Positions 17,136 through 25,878 of a stretch of DNA of 64,000 bases are shown in pieces. Each line of letters opens with the position of its first letter. The first letter of the stretch is position 1. The position numbers were made by a program, and so were the translations under genes. The stretch comes from Shimia sp. Alg240-R146. GTDB taxonomy: Bacteria; Pseudomonadota; Alphaproteobacteria; Rhodobacterales; Rhodobacteraceae. Location of the stretch: NCBI RefSeq assembly GCF_947331465.1, contig NZ_CAMZOK010000001.1:1550001-1614000 (forward strand), in the 5' to 3' direction. The notes beneath the pieces are model-generated. The model did not search any database. It was not told the origin of the DNA and saw nothing but the letters and a program-made list of their open reading frames with translations.

Positions 17136-18041
17136 ATGTTCAAGGACTTCGTGGAAGAGCGTATCGTAGGCGATGGTGCGACCCTGTTCCTCCGCCGCGC
17201 AGGACCTGTCGGTGCGCCGCCGCTTGTTCTATTGCATGGGTATCCGCAGACGTCCGCCATGTGGCACGGTGTGGCCCCCATTCTGGCCCGTACGTTTCAG
17301 GTTATTTGCCCTGATCTGCGCGGCTACGGTCGGTCTGACAAGCCAGCGTCCGATGCAGCACACGCGCCTTATGCAAAGCGGGCTATGGCGAACGACATCG
17401 TCGCTGTCATGCGGCGCTTGGGCCACGAGCGGTTTCTTGTTGGTGCCCATGATCGCGGTGCGCGGGTCGCGCATCGGTTGGGTCTGGACCATCCTGACCG
17501 CGTCTCAGCCATGGCATTGCTCGACATCGCTCCGACCCGTGAAATGTATGCCGGGACAAGCGCCGGATTCGCACAGGCATACTGGCACTGGTTCTTTCTG
17601 ACACAGCCTAGCCCGCTACCTGAACGCATGATCGGTGCAGATCCTGAAGGGTTCTGGAAACTGAAATGCTTCAATCAGGCACGCGGCGATAATCCGTTTT
17701 CACCTGAAGCTTTGGCAGAATACCTAAGTGCCTTCGCAGACCCCGACGCTATTCATGCAAGCTGTGAAGACTATCGGGCCGCCGCCACGATCGACATCGC
17801 ACATGATGATGCGGATCAGGGCCGCAAACTTCGCATGCCCGTTTTGACCCTTTGGGCGAAACGTGGCGTGATTGAGACGTGCTTTGACGCGCTTGCCCTA
17901 TGGCGACAGCGGGCTGAAAGGGTTGAGGGCGAAGCGCTCGACACCACACATTACATGGCCGAAGAAATCCCGGATGACATAGCTGCGCGCATGTCGGATT
18001 TCTTTGCCCGCAACCCAATTCACGCAAAGGCAACCGCATGA
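17136..18041 (+). CDS. alpha/beta hydrolase of the fluoroacetate dehalogenase type
   Basis: This 301-residue alpha/beta hydrolase carries the complete haloacetate dehalogenase residue set. Asp106 is the nucleophile in AHDRGAR, with Arg107 and Arg110 binding the carboxylate. Asp130 (LLDIAPT) and His272 (THYMAEE) complete the triad. His151-Trp152 (YWHWFF) and Tyr213 (CEDYRA) match the halide pocket. Spacing matches the Rhodopseudomonas enzyme RPA1163 closely. It may hydrolyse a 2-haloacid or an ester or epoxide of a small acid. It leads the operon with leuC/leuD-like genes (4-base ATGA overlap) and is divergent from the TRAP genes. Residues are seen; the halogen substrate is inferred. Confidence 0.8.
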   Translation: MFKDFVEERIVGDGATLFLRRAGPVGAPPLVLLHGYPQTSAMWHGVAPILARTFQVICPDLRGYGRSDKPASDAAHAPYAKRAMANDIVAVMRRLGHERFLVGAHDRGARVAHRLGLDHPDRVSAMALLDIAPTREMYAGTSAGFAQAYWHWFFLTQPSPLPERMIGADPEGFWKLKCFNQARGDNPFSPEALAEYLSAFADPDAIHASCEDYRAAATIDIAHDDADQGRKLRMPVLTLWAKRGVIETCFDALALWRQRAERVEGEALDTTHYMAEEIPDDIAARMSDFFARNPIHAKATA

Positions 18042-19417
18042 GCCGGACACTTTATGACAAACTGGTCGACGCCCATAAGGTGTGCGATCTGCCAGATGGC
18101 GACATGCTGATCTATGTCGATTTCCACATCATGAATGAATACACCAGCCCGCAAGCCTTCTCGGGGCTCGACGCAAAGGGCTTGGACGTTTGGCGGACCG
18201 AGGCGCATCTTGCCGTGGTCGATCATGTGAACGCAACCCGCAGCAATGAACCGCATGATAAGGCTTCCAAGCTCCTAATCGACAATCTGGAATCCAATTG
18301 CACCAAGCACGACATCGCTTTTTATGGTCTGGGCGACCCGCGACAGGGCATTGAACACGTCGTGGTTCCCGAACAGGGGTTGGTCATACCCGGCATGTTA
18401 ATTGCCTGCGGTGACAGCCACACGACAACCTATGGCGCATACGGCGCGCTGGGGTTTGGCATCGGCACCTCGGAAGTGGAACATGTTCTGGCAACCCAAA
18501 CGCTACGCTACAAACGTATGAAAACGATGCGTGTTTTGATCGACGGCGAAACCGCACCCGGCGTGACGGCGAAAGACATCATCATGAAAGTCGTGCAAGT
18601 CGTGGGCGCTGGCGGGGCCAATGGATTTGCGGTGGAGTTTGCAGGTTCCGCCGTTCGCCACCTCGACATGGCCGGACGCATGACCGTTTGCAATATGGCG
18701 GTTGAGTTAGGCGCGCGTGCGGCTTTGATCGCAGCGGATGAGGTCACCGAAGCGGCATTGCAAGGCCACTCTCATAGCGGTCGGTTTGCGTTCTACGGGG
18801 AGAGTTGGCACAGCGACCCCGAGGCCGTCTTTGACAATGAGGTCGCAATAGCAGGGGGCGATATCGAACCGCTGGTCACATGGGGCACCAGCCCGGATCA
18901 ATCGGTGCCGATCACTGCACATGTGCCGGTCGCGTCCGACTATGTCTCGCCGAAAGCCAAGGCCGCTTTGGCGCGGTCGTTGAATTACATGGGGCTAACC
19001 GAGGGGCAGTCAGCCCAGTCGATCGCAATCGACACGGCCTTTATCGGTTCTTGCACCAACAGCCGGATTGAAGACCTGCGCGAGGCGGCCAAGATACTCG
19101 AAGGTAGGAAGGTCGCGGTGGGCGTCGAAGCCATCGTCGTGCCCGGCTCTGCCATGACACGGATCAAAGCCGAAGCCGAAGGCCTGCGCGCGATCTTTGA
19201 GGCTGCAGGTTTTGAATGGCGACCCGAGGCGGGCTGTTCCATGTGCCTTGCAATGAACGACGACATCGCCATGGATGGTGAACGCGTCGCATCATCCACC
19301 AACCGAAATTTCGAAGGCCGACAGGGTCGCGGCGCACGCACGCACCTTATGTCACCTGCAATGGTCGCGGCGGCTTCTGTCGCGGGGCATCTGGCAGATG
19401 TGCGAAATTTCAAATGA
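18038..19417 (+). CDS. aconitase-family hydro-lyase large subunit (LeuC-like)
   Basis: This 459-residue homologue of the isopropylmalate isomerase large subunit keeps the 4Fe-4S cysteines Cys339 (FIGSCTNSR), Cys400 and Cys403 (GCSMC), plus GDSHTTTYGAYGALGFGIGT and the SNRNFEGRQGRG-like end (here with TNRNFEGRQG). Several substrate-side segments differ from biosynthetic LeuC, for example HSHSGRFAFYGESWH and VPGSAMTR. The catabolic context argues against leucine synthesis. Candidates in this family include maleate or citraconate hydratase, 2,3-dimethylmalate dehydratase and isopropylmalate isomerase. It overlaps both neighbours by 4 bases. Confidence 0.85.
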   Translation: MSRTLYDKLVDAHKVCDLPDGDMLIYVDFHIMNEYTSPQAFSGLDAKGLDVWRTEAHLAVVDHVNATRSNEPHDKASKLLIDNLESNCTKHDIAFYGLGDPRQGIEHVVVPEQGLVIPGMLIACGDSHTTTYGAYGALGFGIGTSEVEHVLATQTLRYKRMKTMRVLIDGETAPGVTAKDIIMKVVQVVGAGGANGFAVEFAGSAVRHLDMAGRMTVCNMAVELGARAALIAADEVTEAALQGHSHSGRFAFYGESWHSDPEAVFDNEVAIAGGDIEPLVTWGTSPDQSVPITAHVPVASDYVSPKAKAALARSLNYMGLTEGQSAQSIAIDTAFIGSCTNSRIEDLREAAKILEGRKVAVGVEAIVVPGSAMTRIKAEAEGLRAIFEAAGFEWRPEAGCSMCLAMNDDIAMDGERVASSTNRNFEGRQGRGARTHLMSPAMVAAASVAGHLADVRNFK

Positions 19418-20028
19418 AAGACCAACAGATGAAAAAGATGATCAAAGGGATCGCAGCACCTTTGCCGCTGGCCAATGTCGATACTGATGTGATCATGCCC
19501 AAGCGGTTTCTGATCACGATCACCCGCGAAGGATTGGCGGATGGCACATTCGCCGATTTGCGCTTTGACAATGCTGGGGGTCCTCGCCCAGACTTTATCT
19601 TGAACAAAGCACCTTGGACGCAGGCCAATATTTTGGTTGTCGGCGACAATTTCGGCTGTGGGTCCAGTCGCGAACATGCTGTCTGGGGTATGCGCCAACT
19701 TGGGATTGATGCCTGCATCGGCACAAGTTTCGCCGGTATTTTCTACGACAATGCCCGCAAAAACGGTTTGGCATTGCCGATTGTCTCGCCGGAGACGCGG
19801 GACTTGCTTTTGCAGGCCGCAGGCAACGGTGCCGAGATAACAATCGACCTTAGTGGCCGCACGATCACAGCTGGTGACATTCGCGCGCCATTCGAGATGG
19901 ACGCCGCGACACAAACAGCGCTGATCCGAGGTCGCGATGATACGCTAGACTCGTTAGAACATGCAGGTGCGATCCGAGACTATGAGGCGGGATTGAAAAG
20001 CCAGATGCGGGTCAGCGTCATCAAATAG
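19414..20028 (+). CDS. aconitase-family hydro-lyase small subunit (LeuD-like)
   Basis: This 204-residue LeuD-type swivel domain has NVDTDVIMPKRFL, the substrate-loop region ITREGLADGTFADLRF, NFGCGSSREHAVWGM and SFAGIFYDNARKNG. It would form a heterodimer with the LeuC-like protein, whose gene it overlaps by ATGA. Length is normal for the family. An in-frame ATG at 19429 is an alternative start closer to the usual LeuD N-terminus. The substrate is shared with the large subunit and unknown. Confidence 0.87.
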   Translation: MKDQQMKKMIKGIAAPLPLANVDTDVIMPKRFLITITREGLADGTFADLRFDNAGGPRPDFILNKAPWTQANILVVGDNFGCGSSREHAVWGMRQLGIDACIGTSFAGIFYDNARKNGLALPIVSPETRDLLLQAAGNGAEITIDLSGRTITAGDIRAPFEMDAATQTALIRGRDDTLDSLEHAGAIRDYEAGLKSQMRVSVIK

Positions 20029-20047
20029 ACCAATAAGGGAACACAGA

Positions 20048-20932
20048 TTGGATATCAGACAGCTGGAATGCTTCGTCGCCGTGGCGGAAGAACTTCACTT
20101 CCGGCGAGCAGGCGAACGTTTGGGGCTAAGCCAATCGGCTCTTTCTGAACGGGTCTCTGCGTTGGAACATGAACTTGGTGCGCGACTGTTTTTCAGAACG
20201 ACACGGCAGGTCAGCCTGACCCAAGCTGGGTCAGAGTTCGTCCAGGATGCCAAAAGGATACTTGCCGATATCGAAAGGGCGGTCTCAAATGTTCGCCACA
20301 CCGCCGAGTCTGACCTACGCCACATCCGTGTGAGCGGGGTAGATGAGGCGATTTCGATGCTGCTGCCCAAAGCTCTGCTAGCTTTTCGCAGGACGGACCC
20401 GAAGGTTCACGTGCAGGTACTGGAAACCTCATCTTCTGAACAACATTCGCAAGAGTTGATTGGCCATCGCACCGATGTGGCCTTTGTCAGAACGCCGCAG
20501 CAAGACGATTTCATCACCAGTGAACTGCTTCACCGGCAGCCGGTTTTGGTGGTTCTTGCGGATACAAACCCTCTTTCAAGCTCTGTGTCTCTATCGGCGT
20601 CCGATATCGTCGACCAACCGATCGTGGGCTACCCCAAACACGCACGCCCAATCTTGCACGAAGCATTATGGAGCGGCTTTCGCCGAATAGGCGCGCAGCC
20701 CAACATTGTCTGTGAGATTATTGATAAGTCCACAATGTTGCAGTTTGTAGCTCAGGGCCTCGGAATCGCATTGGCACCTGCTTGGGTCCGGAATATCGCC
20801 CCCTTAGGTGTTTCCTTCGTCCCATTTGAGCCATGTGAAAACCTCATTGACCTATACGTTGCATTTCGCAAATCGGGAAATTCAGACACCGTCAAAAGAT
20901 TCGTCGATGCAGTTAGAAAAACCACGGTCTAA
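20048..20932 (+). CDS. LysR-family regulator of the catabolic block
   Basis: This 294-residue LysR protein starts MDIRQLECFVAVAEELHFRR, the CbbR/CatR-like opening, with its HTH over residues 1-60 and an effector domain from about 90. The start codon is TTG at 20048, 7 bases after AAGGGA; the conserved N-terminus leaves no other choice. It is the last gene of the operon, 19 bases after the LeuD-like gene. It probably senses the pathway substrate or an intermediate and acts on the dyads at 17049-17094. Confidence 0.9.
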   Translation: MDIRQLECFVAVAEELHFRRAGERLGLSQSALSERVSALEHELGARLFFRTTRQVSLTQAGSEFVQDAKRILADIERAVSNVRHTAESDLRHIRVSGVDEAISMLLPKALLAFRRTDPKVHVQVLETSSSEQHSQELIGHRTDVAFVRTPQQDDFITSELLHRQPVLVVLADTNPLSSSVSLSASDIVDQPIVGYPKHARPILHEALWSGFRRIGAQPNIVCEIIDKSTMLQFVAQGLGIALAPAWVRNIAPLGVSFVPFEPCENLIDLYVAFRKSGNSDTVKRFVDAVRKTTV

Positions 20933-20952
20933 GGGTCCGAGACCGTGATTTT
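20923..20952 (+). terminator. hairpin at the end of the LysR gene
   Basis: CACGGTCT (20923-20930) pairs with AGACCGTG (20940-20947), followed by ATTTTCC. The stem includes the TAA stop codon. The U-tract is short, so termination is likely but weak. Confidence 0.5.
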
Positions 20953-21225
20953 CCTCGATGGTATGGTACCGCTGTTCAATGCAGCACTTAACAAACGCGC
21001 GGCCGCCAAACTCTGGAAGCAGCCGTTAACAAAGAAAGCGTCAAAGTCTGGAATGTCCGCTGACCGGACCTTCACGCACGTTGCAGCTTAAGGCAGCTTT
21101 GAGCTGGGAACTGCCGCTGGTTCAAGTTTGGCGAACAGCAGACAAGTCCCGCTCAGCAGACGTAAACCCAGTTCGCAGTGACTGACGGATTTCCCGTCCC
21201 CAACACCAATTGTGGACATACCCAA
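20948..21225. other. gene-free gap at right edge of the catabolic block
   Basis: No credible gene is present. GAAGCAGCC (21016-21024) and AATGTCCGCT (21052-21061) are reverse complements of motifs in the gap at 13585-13831. Nothing else was identified. Confidence 0.4.
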
Positions 21226-21226
21226 C

Positions 21227-21260
21227 AAAAAAGGCCCGAGGCGGAAACCTAGGGCCTTTC
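21227..21260 (-). terminator. terminator of the 21281-23044 gene
   Basis: On the minus strand AAGGCCCTAGG and CCTCGGGCCTT form a stem followed by TTTTTTGTTGGG, 21 bases after the stop codon. Confidence 0.8.
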
Positions 21261-21280
21261 TCAATTTGACGACGGGGTGC

Positions 21281-23044
21281 TTACCAGCAGCTGACGAGAA
21301 CAGTCATACCACTGGCTTGCTTGGTCAGGTCTTCGGGCGCCAGTGCGGAGCCGCCATCTGCCACCTGAGCGGTGATGCCTTCCTGTTCCAGAAGCGCGCG
21401 GATCGCGTCTGCATTGACGGCAAAGTTAACTTCGACCGGCAGCTGCTGAGCGCCATCCGTTGCGCGGGGCAGCAACATGCCCAATACGGAGCCTGCGGTG
21501 TCAAACACAGGACCACCGGCATCACCCGGCTGTGGCGCCAGAGCGAGGCGGGCCAGTTCCTGTTCGCCGCGCAATCCGCGCACGTCAGACAGCTGGCCAA
21601 AGGTCATCGTGGGTGCGCCAAGCACGCCCTCGTAGCTGTAGCCGGAGACTGCGACATCGGATTTCAGACGCGGTGCTCCGGACCGCAAAGCAGCGACGCC
21701 CATCGGTGCCAAGCTCGACTTCGGGCTCAGAATGGCGATGCCCAACCCTTCGTCGAGGTAGCTCACTTCGGCGTCATAGTCGCCTTCTATGGTGATTTTT
21801 TCACAGGCATTCACGGCCTCGATTGTGGTGACCACATGACCGGTGCTGTCGACGAAGAAGCCGGAGCGCGACAAGCGCGGTTTGCGCACTTGCAGGCCTG
21901 CGATCAGGTTGATGCTTTGCGCTGTTTCGTCACCTGCGGCCGGATCCAGAACGCCGTCGATGCGTTTAAAGCTGGCTTTCATTTCGTCCAGAATGCGGGT
22001 GCGGCGCTCTTCGTCGCCGGCGGGCCAGACAAGGGTAAAGCCCTTGATCTCACCATCCTCAAGGCTGGCTTGCGTATAAGAGATCACGTCGGCGTTTTCA
22101 CCAACCAAGGTGAAGGACGATTTGAGACGTTCGCGCGGGCCATTCAGCGGCACAACTTCGAGCGTCTGCATGATGTCGTAAAGGCCAAAGAGCGTGTTCT
22201 GATCGCCCGACTGGCTGATCATCAGCACCGTGGCAGGCAGATCGCCTGAGGCCTCAAAACGCACAAAGGGGTACTCGGTGGCGGCTTTGCCCACAACACC
22301 GGTCGGGATCTGCATCTCGATACCTGCGTCTGTGCTGGTCACCAGTCGCAAGTCCATGCCTTTAAGCACGGCAAGGTATTGCTGACGGATGGTGTCGCGC
22401 TGACGGGTGGTCATCACGCCTGTGGGTTCGGCGCCATTGTCAGCCTGCCACGCGGCCATAGAGTTGCGGGTGCCGCGACCAAACGCGCCGTCGATGGCGG
22501 AATTATAATAGCCGCCCCATTGCAGATATTCCTGCAGGCGCTTTTTCTCGTCCCGAGTCAGTGCGGCCTCAGAAGCGCGGGCTTCGCGAACTGTTTCGTC
22601 CGGCTCTTGCGGAGCTTGTGTAGCAACTTCGGCCTCGGCCGGTTGCTCGGATGGTGCGGGTTGTGCCTCAGCCACTTGTGATGTGGCAGGCGCGACACCG
22701 TTGAGCAGGTTGGCGCCAACCGGCCAGAATTGGCTGCGGTAATCGCCGCTGCGCGCGATATAGGCGTCGATCGGGATCAGCCCCTCGGAGCGGTAGACTT
22801 GCAAAACGCGTTCGCCGTCTTCGCGGCGGTATGGCCCAAGCGCGACGGCGTACCATCCGCCGCCAAGCGAAAAGCCGTTCACATCCTGCATGCGGGTGGC
22901 GTAGCCGCGAATGCGGTCTTGGGCCACGGTCAAGCTGGGTTGGGCTTCGAGTTGCACCCAAACGGTGTCATCAGAAGATTGTGCCATAGCGGCGGAAACG
23001 GAGAAGGTGATTGAAAAAATCAGCGACAGAAGTATGCGCAACAT
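21281..23044 (-). CDS. secreted PG-binding protein with an inactive trypsin-like domain
   Basis: This 587-residue exported protein has a signal peptide ending AAMAQ, an SPOR-like segment (WYAVALGPYRREDGERV), an Ala/Pro/Glu-rich linker at about 115-155 and a PG_binding_1 domain (YYNSAIDGAFGRGTRNSM). A C-terminal HtrA/trypsin-like domain starts after about residue 395. All three catalytic positions are replaced: His by Glu409 (GHVVTTIEAV), Asp by Gly435 (GLGIAIL) and Ser by Ala509 (GDAGGPVF). It is therefore most likely a non-catalytic binding module at the cell wall. The gene is monocistronic, with its own terminator, and divergent from glyQ. Confidence 0.75.
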   Translation of the reverse strand: MLRILLSLIFSITFSVSAAMAQSSDDTVWVQLEAQPSLTVAQDRIRGYATRMQDVNGFSLGGGWYAVALGPYRREDGERVLQVYRSEGLIPIDAYIARSGDYRSQFWPVGANLLNGVAPATSQVAEAQPAPSEQPAEAEVATQAPQEPDETVREARASEAALTRDEKKRLQEYLQWGGYYNSAIDGAFGRGTRNSMAAWQADNGAEPTGVMTTRQRDTIRQQYLAVLKGMDLRLVTSTDAGIEMQIPTGVVGKAATEYPFVRFEASGDLPATVLMISQSGDQNTLFGLYDIMQTLEVVPLNGPRERLKSSFTLVGENADVISYTQASLEDGEIKGFTLVWPAGDEERRTRILDEMKASFKRIDGVLDPAAGDETAQSINLIAGLQVRKPRLSRSGFFVDSTGHVVTTIEAVNACEKITIEGDYDAEVSYLDEGLGIAILSPKSSLAPMGVAALRSGAPRLKSDVAVSGYSYEGVLGAPTMTFGQLSDVRGLRGEQELARLALAPQPGDAGGPVFDTAGSVLGMLLPRATDGAQQLPVEVNFAVNADAIRALLEQEGITAQVADGGSALAPEDLTKQASGMTVLVSCW

Positions 23045-23196
23045 GTTCGGAGAAGCCCCTGGAACTCATGACGTTATTATTGTCCGCCCTATTTATCAGG
23101 TTCCACGCACGTTGCACGTCTATTTTGCGTGAAGGCCCAATTGACCCCAAGGGCGAGTGCGCATAAGCAAGACCCGCGTTTCCAGAGGGACCAAGC

Positions 23197-24126
23197 ATGA
23201 CACAATTTGACGGCAAACCCCGCAGCTTCCAGGAGATCATCCTGCGTCTTCAGGCCTATTGGGCCGACAAGGGCTGCGCGATCATGCAACCTTATGACAT
23301 GGAAGTGGGTGCAGGCACCTTCCATCCGGCGACGACCTTGCGTTCCCTGGGCAGCAAATCATGGGCCGCGGCCTATGTGCAGCCGTCGCGCCGTCCGACC
23401 GATGGGCGCTATGGTGAGAACCCGAACCGCTTGCAGCATTATTACCAGTATCAAGTGTTGATCAAACCGAGCCCGCCCAATTTGCAGGAGCTGTATCTTG
23501 GCTCGCTTGCGGCGATTGGCATCGACATGGAGATGCACGACATCCGTTTCGTCGAGGACGACTGGGAAAGCCCGACGCTTGGCGCGTGGGGGCTTGGCTG
23601 GGAAGTCTGGTGTGACGGTATGGAAGTCAGCCAGTTCACATATTTCCAGCAAGTTGGCGGCCATGACTGCCACCCTGTGTCTGGCGAATTGACCTATGGT
23701 CTGGAACGTCTGGCCATGTATGTTCTGGGCGTGGATCACGTGATGGACATGCCGTTCAACGATCCACAAACCGAGATCGCGCTGACTTATGGCGATGTGT
23801 TCCGCCAGACCGAGCAGGAATACAGCCGTTGGAACTTTGACGTGGCCAACACGGATGTGTTGTTCAAACAGTTCGAAGAGGCCGAGGCGGAATGCGAAAA
23901 GATCCTATCGCTGGATCACGAAGACCCCAAGACCGGCAAGCGCATCATCATGGCGCATCCCGCCTATGATCAGTGCATCAAAGCCTCGCATCTGTTCAAC
24001 TTGTTGGACGCGCGTGGCGTGATTTCGGTTACAGAACGTCAGGCTTACATTGGCCGCGTGCGCGCGTTGGCGAAACAATGCGCGGATGCGTTTGTGCAAA
24101 CCGAAGCTGGGGGATACGCTGCGTGA
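23197..24126 (+). CDS. glyQ: glycyl-tRNA synthetase alpha subunit
   Basis: This 309-residue class II synthetase alpha chain contains the catalytic core that forms glycyl-adenylate. Typical segments are [47 protein letters not shown] and [14 protein letters not shown]. Length is normal for the tetrameric bacterial enzyme. It leads an operon with a DUF6446 protein (GTG start overlapping the glyQ TGA by three bases), gltS and glyS. Confidence 0.97.
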   Translation: MTQFDGKPRSFQEIILRLQAYWADKGCAIMQPYDMEVGAGTFHPATTLRSLGSKSWAAAYVQPSRRPTDGRYGENPNRLQHYYQYQVLIKPSPPNLQELYLGSLAAIGIDMEMHDIRFVEDDWESPTLGAWGLGWEVWCDGMEVSQFTYFQQVGGHDCHPVSGELTYGLERLAMYVLGVDHVMDMPFNDPQTEIALTYGDVFRQTEQEYSRWNFDVANTDVLFKQFEEAEAECEKILSLDHEDPKTGKRIIMAHPAYDQCIKASHLFNLLDARGVISVTERQAYIGRVRALAKQCADAFVQTEAGGYAA

Positions 24127-24650
24127 CGGGCAAAATCCTAGGAGTTTTCATCGTGTTGTCAGCTTTGGTGGGAGGTACGGCCCTCTATTGGCTGCAGGTT
24201 TACGGGTTTTATGAGCCCGTCGAAGTGTCGGGCGCGAATGATGACGTGCAACTGACGCTGTTGGTGACCGGAGAGCCGGAGCCAATTTTGTACGAGAATT
24301 TCAAAGCCATCGACGCAGACAGTTCACCGATCCGCTATCGCGCGTGTTTCACAACCAATATGAGCGCTGCTCTGTTGACCGAGACATACGAGATGATCGA
24401 GCATGCCGAACCGCGCAACGCGCCGAAGTGGTTTGATTGCTTTGACGCCAAAGAGATCGGCACCGCATTGGAAAACGATGAGGCGCTGGCCTTTATGGGC
24501 ACAAAAGACGTCATGTATGGCATCGACCGGCTGGTTGCGATTTTGCCGGACGGGCGCGGGTTTGTCTGGCACGAGATCAACGAATGTGGTGAGCTTGCCT
24601 TTGACGGTAAGCCGTTGCCAGCGCATTGCCCGCCACAACCAGAGAGATAA
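24123..24650 (+). CDS. DUF6446 family protein in the glycyl-tRNA synthetase operon
   Basis: This 175-residue protein has an N-terminal hydrophobic helix (residues 3-25, anchor or signal) and a soluble domain with Cys residues in [15 protein letters not shown] and INECGEL. It is probably periplasmic. The start is GTG 24123 overlapping the glyQ stop, so translation is coupled. I recall it as a family of unknown function that sits between glyQ and glyS in Rhodobacteraceae. No function can be given from sequence. Confidence 0.75.
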   Translation: MTGKILGVFIVLSALVGGTALYWLQVYGFYEPVEVSGANDDVQLTLLVTGEPEPILYENFKAIDADSSPIRYRACFTTNMSAALLTETYEMIEHAEPRNAPKWFDCFDAKEIGTALENDEALAFMGTKDVMYGIDRLVAILPDGRGFVWHEINECGELAFDGKPLPAHCPPQPER

Positions 24651-24654
24651 GCCC

Positions 24655-25869
24655 ATGGCCGACCCGATTGTCATACCGGAATTCATTACGGCGACGCTCG
24701 GGTTTGCTGTGTTTTTGCTGGGTGCCCGGCTGACACGCAACGTGGCCTTTTTGCGCAACTTCAACATTCCGGAACCGGTGACGGGCGGGTTGATTGCGGC
24801 GATCGTTTTCACCCTTGTGTCGCTCGCATTGGGTGAGGCGTTTCAATTCGAACTGGAAGGGCGGGACTATTTCCTTGTGCTGTTCTTTGCCGGTATCGGG
24901 CTGAATGCGCGGCTGAGCGATCTGGTGGCGGGCGGGCGACTTTTGGCGCTTTTGTTGTTGCTGACGTTTGTCGCCATCGTGGTGCAAAACGGCATCGGCG
25001 TCGCCAGCGCATTGCTGTTTGATTTCCCGCTGCAGTCGGGGGTGCTGTTTGGCTCGGCGGCCCTTATTGGTGGGCATGGAACGGCCATTGCTTGGTCCCC
25101 GAATGTGGCTGAGGCGACAGGTTTTGCCGGCGCGCCAGAACTTGGTGTGGCGATGGCAACAATGGGATTGATTGCCGCCGCGTTGGTGGGCGGGCCGATT
25201 GCGCGCTATCTGGTGGACCGGCATAAGTTGAAATCCACCGCCGACGAACATGATGACGTTGTGGGCATGTCGTTTGAGGACGAGGACACAGAAGATAGCG
25301 ATATATCGCATGAATCGTTGATGCGGGTCTTGTTGATGCTGCATCTGGCGATCCTGCTTGGTTATCTTCTGCATGAGGCGCTCGAAGGCGCTGGCCTGTT
25401 GTTACCACTGTTTGTGCCGTGCCTGATTGTGGGCATCGTTCTGGGAAATCTGCACAGCCGGTTCTTTCCAAAAGACGTGCAGGTCGCACGCACGCCAACA
25501 TTGGCGGTCATGTCTGAATTTGCGCTTGGTACATTTCTGGCGATTTCTTTGATGACTTTGGACCTGCTGACGCTGGGTGGTTTGGGTGTTGCCATTCTCG
25601 GCACGATAGCGCTGCAGACGGTTGTGACTGTGGCGCTGGTGATCCTGCTGCTCTTTCCGCTTTTGGGACGGAACTATGATGCGGCGGTGCTGGCGTCTGG
25701 ATTTGCCGGCTTTTCGCTGGGTGCTACGCCGACAGCCATCGCCAATATGACCGCCGTGACCAAACATTATGGCCCTGCACCCATCGCGTTTGTGGTTTTG
25801 CCCTTGGTTTCGGCCTTTTTTGTGGATATCGCCAACGCTGTCGTCATCCAGGCGATTATGAACTTCTAA
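24655..25869 (+). CDS. gltS: sodium/glutamate symporter (GltS family)
   Basis: This 404-residue membrane protein has two inverted sets of about five helices separated by an acidic cytoplasmic loop (DDVVGMSFEDEDTEDSD). GltS hallmarks are GLNARLSDL, the pore-loop GGHGTAIAW and the second-half counterpart GFSLGATPTAIANM. It imports glutamate with Na+. The start is ATG 24655, 4 bases after the DUF6446 stop. glyS follows after 9 bases, so it is co-transcribed with tRNA synthetase genes, an unusual partner. Confidence 0.92.
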   Translation: MADPIVIPEFITATLGFAVFLLGARLTRNVAFLRNFNIPEPVTGGLIAAIVFTLVSLALGEAFQFELEGRDYFLVLFFAGIGLNARLSDLVAGGRLLALLLLLTFVAIVVQNGIGVASALLFDFPLQSGVLFGSAALIGGHGTAIAWSPNVAEATGFAGAPELGVAMATMGLIAAALVGGPIARYLVDRHKLKSTADEHDDVVGMSFEDEDTEDSDISHESLMRVLLMLHLAILLGYLLHEALEGAGLLLPLFVPCLIVGIVLGNLHSRFFPKDVQVARTPTLAVMSEFALGTFLAISLMTLDLLTLGGLGVAILGTIALQTVVTVALVILLLFPLLGRNYDAAVLASGFAGFSLGATPTAIANMTAVTKHYGPAPIAFVVLPLVSAFFVDIANAVVIQAIMNF

Positions 25870-25878
25870 GGATCCGTC

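Noticed and set aside
18038..20028. Calling the pair leuC and leuD of leucine biosynthesis
   Set aside because: The operon holds a TRAP transporter, a dehalogenase-type hydrolase and a LysR rather than leuB or leuA, and substrate-side segments differ. The family was kept and the symbol withheld.
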